Below are positions 61,367 through 64,000 of a DNA stretch of 64,000 nt, piece by piece. The position numbers and the translations under genes are program-made. Numbering within the stretch: the stretch's first letter is position 1; each line of letters starts with the position of its first letter. The DNA comes from Nemopilema nomurai (Eukaryota > Cnidaria > Scyphozoa > Rhizostomeae > Rhizostomatidae): contig ML133495.1 in the NCBI GenBank assembly GCA_003864495.1, forward strand, positions 423,294-487,293. Reading direction: 5' to 3'. The notes beneath the pieces are model-generated. The model was not told where the DNA came from, ran no database searches, and worked only from the letters and a program-made list of their open reading frames with translations.

Positions 61367-63248
61367 CCAAAATGAACGTTGTGGCAGGAAAACCGGATAA
61401 ATTTGAGTTAATCTGACCAAAAACATTTTAGTGGCTAGATAGGTCTCTGAAGTTAGCTTTGAATAGCGCTTTCTGTAAATACACCCAATACATGACGTAC
61501 AAACTGATCTTCGAAGCGGGAGGGGGTAGGGGGGCTGGTGGTTGGGAATGAGAGGGGCACTTGTTGGCTTTGAAAGGGCACTTAACCTCAGATGCTGTAG
61601 AGGCTCCATTTTGCCCTCCTCCTTGGAACTACATCTTCCCATATCATCACCAACTGGATTACAAAACAAAGAATATTTTTATCCGCAGCAAGCTTCAAGC
61701 GTCTACCGCGATGAATGTGGTATCAAATACGGAAAAGAGTGATCGTTTAGCAGCTTCTTTGACATGACCTTGAGAATATTTAAATTATTACACACTCCTT
61801 CTCTAACATCGATGACAATGATTCGCCCAAAAATAGCTAGAGCATCCAGCTAGCATTTTCCTACTATATAATCTGTATCCAGATCATACCAAGAAAAATA
61901 GCCGACCCATTCACTCCAACAATGTTAGATATACACCCTAGGTTTTATTTTTGCGGACTTTGATACTTGTTTGTCTATTGATGTGTGTCTATTGTACTAA
62001 TCGAAGATTATCAGTGGATCAAACAGTTCTGACAAAAGCAACATGAAGTAAAACAAAGGATAGCATTCAATTACAGTATGCTTTGTTGCAACACCATAAA
62101 ATGTTTCTAGGTGGCACGTGGCTTGACGGGATTAGATGAATGATTAGAAGCTTTTTCGATATCAAAACCACATTTTGATAAGTAAGATGAAAGTCATGCC
62201 TTCAGTACCAAACAGAATGTTGTCGCAAAATATGCATTTAAAATGGAATTAGGGAATTGGTGAAAGCTAGTTATATAAGTCTAAACCATTTTTGTCCCAG
62301 ATTGGAGATCGATCACTCGGTCAGCTTCTAAGTGCAAGAAACACCGCATGTCTAGACACTGACGTAAAATTGAGCATAGGAGCTACACAAAATACGCAAT
62401 GGGTGAAAGCTAACAATTGTTCGATTTGTTTTAGTTTTATCTTTTTCTCCAAGGCCCTTTGCCATTTAATTTCTCCGAAGCCTTTGACTAATTACGGCCC
62501 GGAAACCTGACCTAGAGCGAGTTGTTTACACTACACCGAATTTTGGCTTTTAGAAAAATTAGATATTAATCGACAAAAGGAGAAATGTTATCAAGAGATA
62601 GGACAGTTTCTTTCATTGAAATATTAAATAACTTTCTGGAAATATTTAGATTAATTTTGTTACATATTCTATTAAGAAGCTAATTCTCTTTTTATGTGTA
62701 TTTAAAAGGAAAACAGAAAGGAGTTCGATTCGATTAAATGCAGCTGAATATTAGACAAACACATTTGTGGTTTTTTGTTAGCCTGCAGGTGAAGAAGTAA
62801 AAAATCTTTTCCCAGGTTTCGGTCGATATTTTGATATTTTGGTTCGCCAACACAAGAGCTCATTTTGTAGAGCATACGAGACCTGTCGGATGCCTTTGAC
62901 AGAAACTTGGCCAATCATGACAAAAAGGCCACCTTCTCGTCAGGGATGAACGAGGCCACGCCAACCTTTCGCTTCTATGACGTCAGACCAAAATTAATCA
63001 TCATTAATTGCCTTACGTTTGCATTGTCCTGCGATCAATACAAAGCTTCTCATACGCTCCAAACATAGTTATGCGGTTAGCATTGAATTTGCCACATTTC
63101 AATGTTTTAAGGAAAGGAACACTTTATGAAATACATCCGAAGAACAACAAAGGGACAGATTGACAAAAAACGAGGTAACCACGGGTTATGGTCCGGGGTG
63201 GGAAAGGGGCAACCACTATAAATATAAATAGCCTTCATTCAGATCTGG

Positions 63249-63256
63249 TATAAAAA
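63249..63256 (+). promoter_or_regulatory. Probable TATA box
   Basis: TATAAAAAGG lies about 90 bp before the ATG at 63340 and 48 bp before an upstream ATG. A second TATAAATA-like stretch lies 30 bp further upstream. This is consistent with a polymerase II core promoter for the ORF that follows. Confidence 0.5.
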
Positions 63257-63296
63257 GGTTTTGTTTGTGGGCATTTGCGCTGTAACCCTTTCTAGA

Positions 63297-63323
63297 ATGG
63301 CTTCACATTTCAAGCCAGAATAG
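63297..63323 (+). CDS. Short upstream ORF (8 codons)
   Basis: ATG with G at +4 opens MASHFKPE followed by TAG, 16 bp before the longer ORF. If transcribed from the TATA box it would sit in the 5' leader and could limit translation downstream. Evidence is positional only. Confidence 0.3.
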   Translation: MASHFKPE

Positions 63324-63339
63324 AGGGCGTTAAAATAAG

Positions 63340-63675
63340 ATGAGCGAAAGCATCGATTTTACGTCTGATACAAGTAGCGTACGAGCGGTATCAGGTCTGG
63401 CTTACGTGGGCGACACCACCCCTCTCCGAGACTATACGCGGACCAACAAGCATATCACCACTATAGGAAGTGACTGTCAAACGACGGTGGAAAATAGTAA
63501 AACCATATGGATGGAATTTGACACGCAATTCAGTATGGCCTACAAGACGGAAACGAGTCAACGGCTAGAGCAAATGGTTCTGCCGAAGATTGGATTCAGC
63601 TTTAAGTCAGTTGTTACCACCAAACACACCAAAGGAGTATCCGATTATCACCCTATCATCTTTGAGATGTTGTAA
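63340..63675 (+). CDS. Uncharacterised 111-residue ORF or first exon
   Basis: I do not recognise this protein. It is soluble-looking, with Thr/Ser-rich stretches (SIDFTSDTSSVRAVSG, RDYTRTNKHITTIGSD) and no signal or membrane segment. It follows a TATA box, and its composition looks more protein-like than neighbouring frames. The end GAGATGTT|GTAAAG could instead be a splice donor, making this the first exon of a gene running off the right edge. Confidence 0.45.
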   Translation: MSESIDFTSDTSSVRAVSGLAYVGDTTPLRDYTRTNKHITTIGSDCQTTVENSKTIWMEFDTQFSMAYKTETSQRLEQMVLPKIGFSFKSVVTTKHTKGVSDYHPIIFEML

Positions 63676-63967
63676 AGAGGTTGGCTAAAAGAATTCTCAG
63701 TTGCGAAAGCCAGGAGTCAGATACAGAAGTGAAATTCTGTCCCTTGGATCAGTTGGAAAATGGAGGAAATGACTTTTTTAGCACCACTTTTTGAGAATCT
63801 ACCAGCTTTCTGTTTGATTCGAACTAGAAAGTAGATGATAAACCAGTTTCTGAGCACAGCCCTTCTGGGCAGGGCATAATTTTTGCCTCTAACAAGATAT
63901 ACGGAGAAAATATTCACTGCTCTGAAAGGACTCATTCTTGCCTTTGAACAACAATATCTGAGCCACC

Positions 63968-64000
63968 ATGGCTGAAAAACCGCCGAATGATTCTTATCTA
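63968..64000 (+). CDS. Possible gene start truncated by the window edge
   Basis: GCCACCATGG is a perfect Kozak context with an in-frame upstream TGA. Eleven codons (MAEKPPNDSYL) follow and remain open at the end of the window. It may be a separate gene or an alternative start of the 63340 locus. Confidence 0.35.
   Translation, partial: MAEKPPNDSYL

Larger units (their letters stand above)
59822..63248. other. Spacer upstream of the collagen exons
   Basis: It should contain the collagen 5' end if that lies inside the window, but no signal-peptide or propeptide domain could be supported on the - strand. It holds a 17-bp tandem repeat (60057-60124), a 26-bp duplication (61308-61366) and several meaningless ORFs. 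Confidence 0.5.

Noticed and set aside
61259..61669. 136-codon minus-strand ORF
   Set aside because: It has no signal peptide and no domain, and it overlaps a local duplication.
62702..62914. Minus-strand ORF considered as the collagen first exon
   Set aside because: No hydrophobic signal sequence and no suitable donor.

Overview
This is animal genomic DNA: intron-rich, AT-rich, with GT-AG introns, fibrillar-collagen exon modules of 45/54 bp and a vertebrate-like recombination gene. The gene content and repeat style suggest a cnidarian (coral or sea anemone), but this is inference; no ribosomal or mitochondrial marker fixes the species.

Layout. (1) 478-3806, + strand: the last six coding exons of HROB (C17orf53/MCM8IP), an OB-fold factor that works with the MCM8-MCM9 helicase in homologous recombination. 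Its 5' exons lie left of the window. (2) 5656-17653, + strand: an eleven-exon gene for a type I membrane protein. It has a signal peptide, about nine C1q/TNF-like jelly-roll repeats, one Ig domain, one calcium-binding EGF domain, one membrane helix and a tail of about 100 residues with two tyrosine motifs. The large exon carries an apparent one-base deletion. The summed coding length is exactly one base short of a multiple of three, which agrees with this. (3) 20674-59821, - strand: a complete fibrillar collagen from a minor helix to the C-propeptide (COLFI) stop codon. I placed about 67 exons. The 55 main-helix exons add up to 3042 nt, which is 1014 residues or 338 Gly-X-Y triplets, the canonical fibrillar length. 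The signal-peptide end was not found. (4) 63249-64000, + strand: a TATA box, a short upstream ORF, a 111-codon ORF of unknown function, and at the very edge an ATG in a perfect Kozak context.

The receptor and collagen genes converge tail to tail, with their 3' ends between about 18.5 and 20.7 kb. Introns and spacers hold non-autonomous transposon-like elements with terminal inverted repeats (613-894 and 36234-36519, one family; 6273-6560; 7200-7912 with long G runs), a tRNA-like SINE with a perfect 8-bp target-site duplication (22243-22439), two 17-bp minisatellites and several simple repeats.

The collagen builds extracellular matrix fibrils, and the neighbouring receptor is a large adhesive or recognition ectodomain. 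A functional link between them is not shown by the sequence. The receptor is the best candidate for something undescribed.
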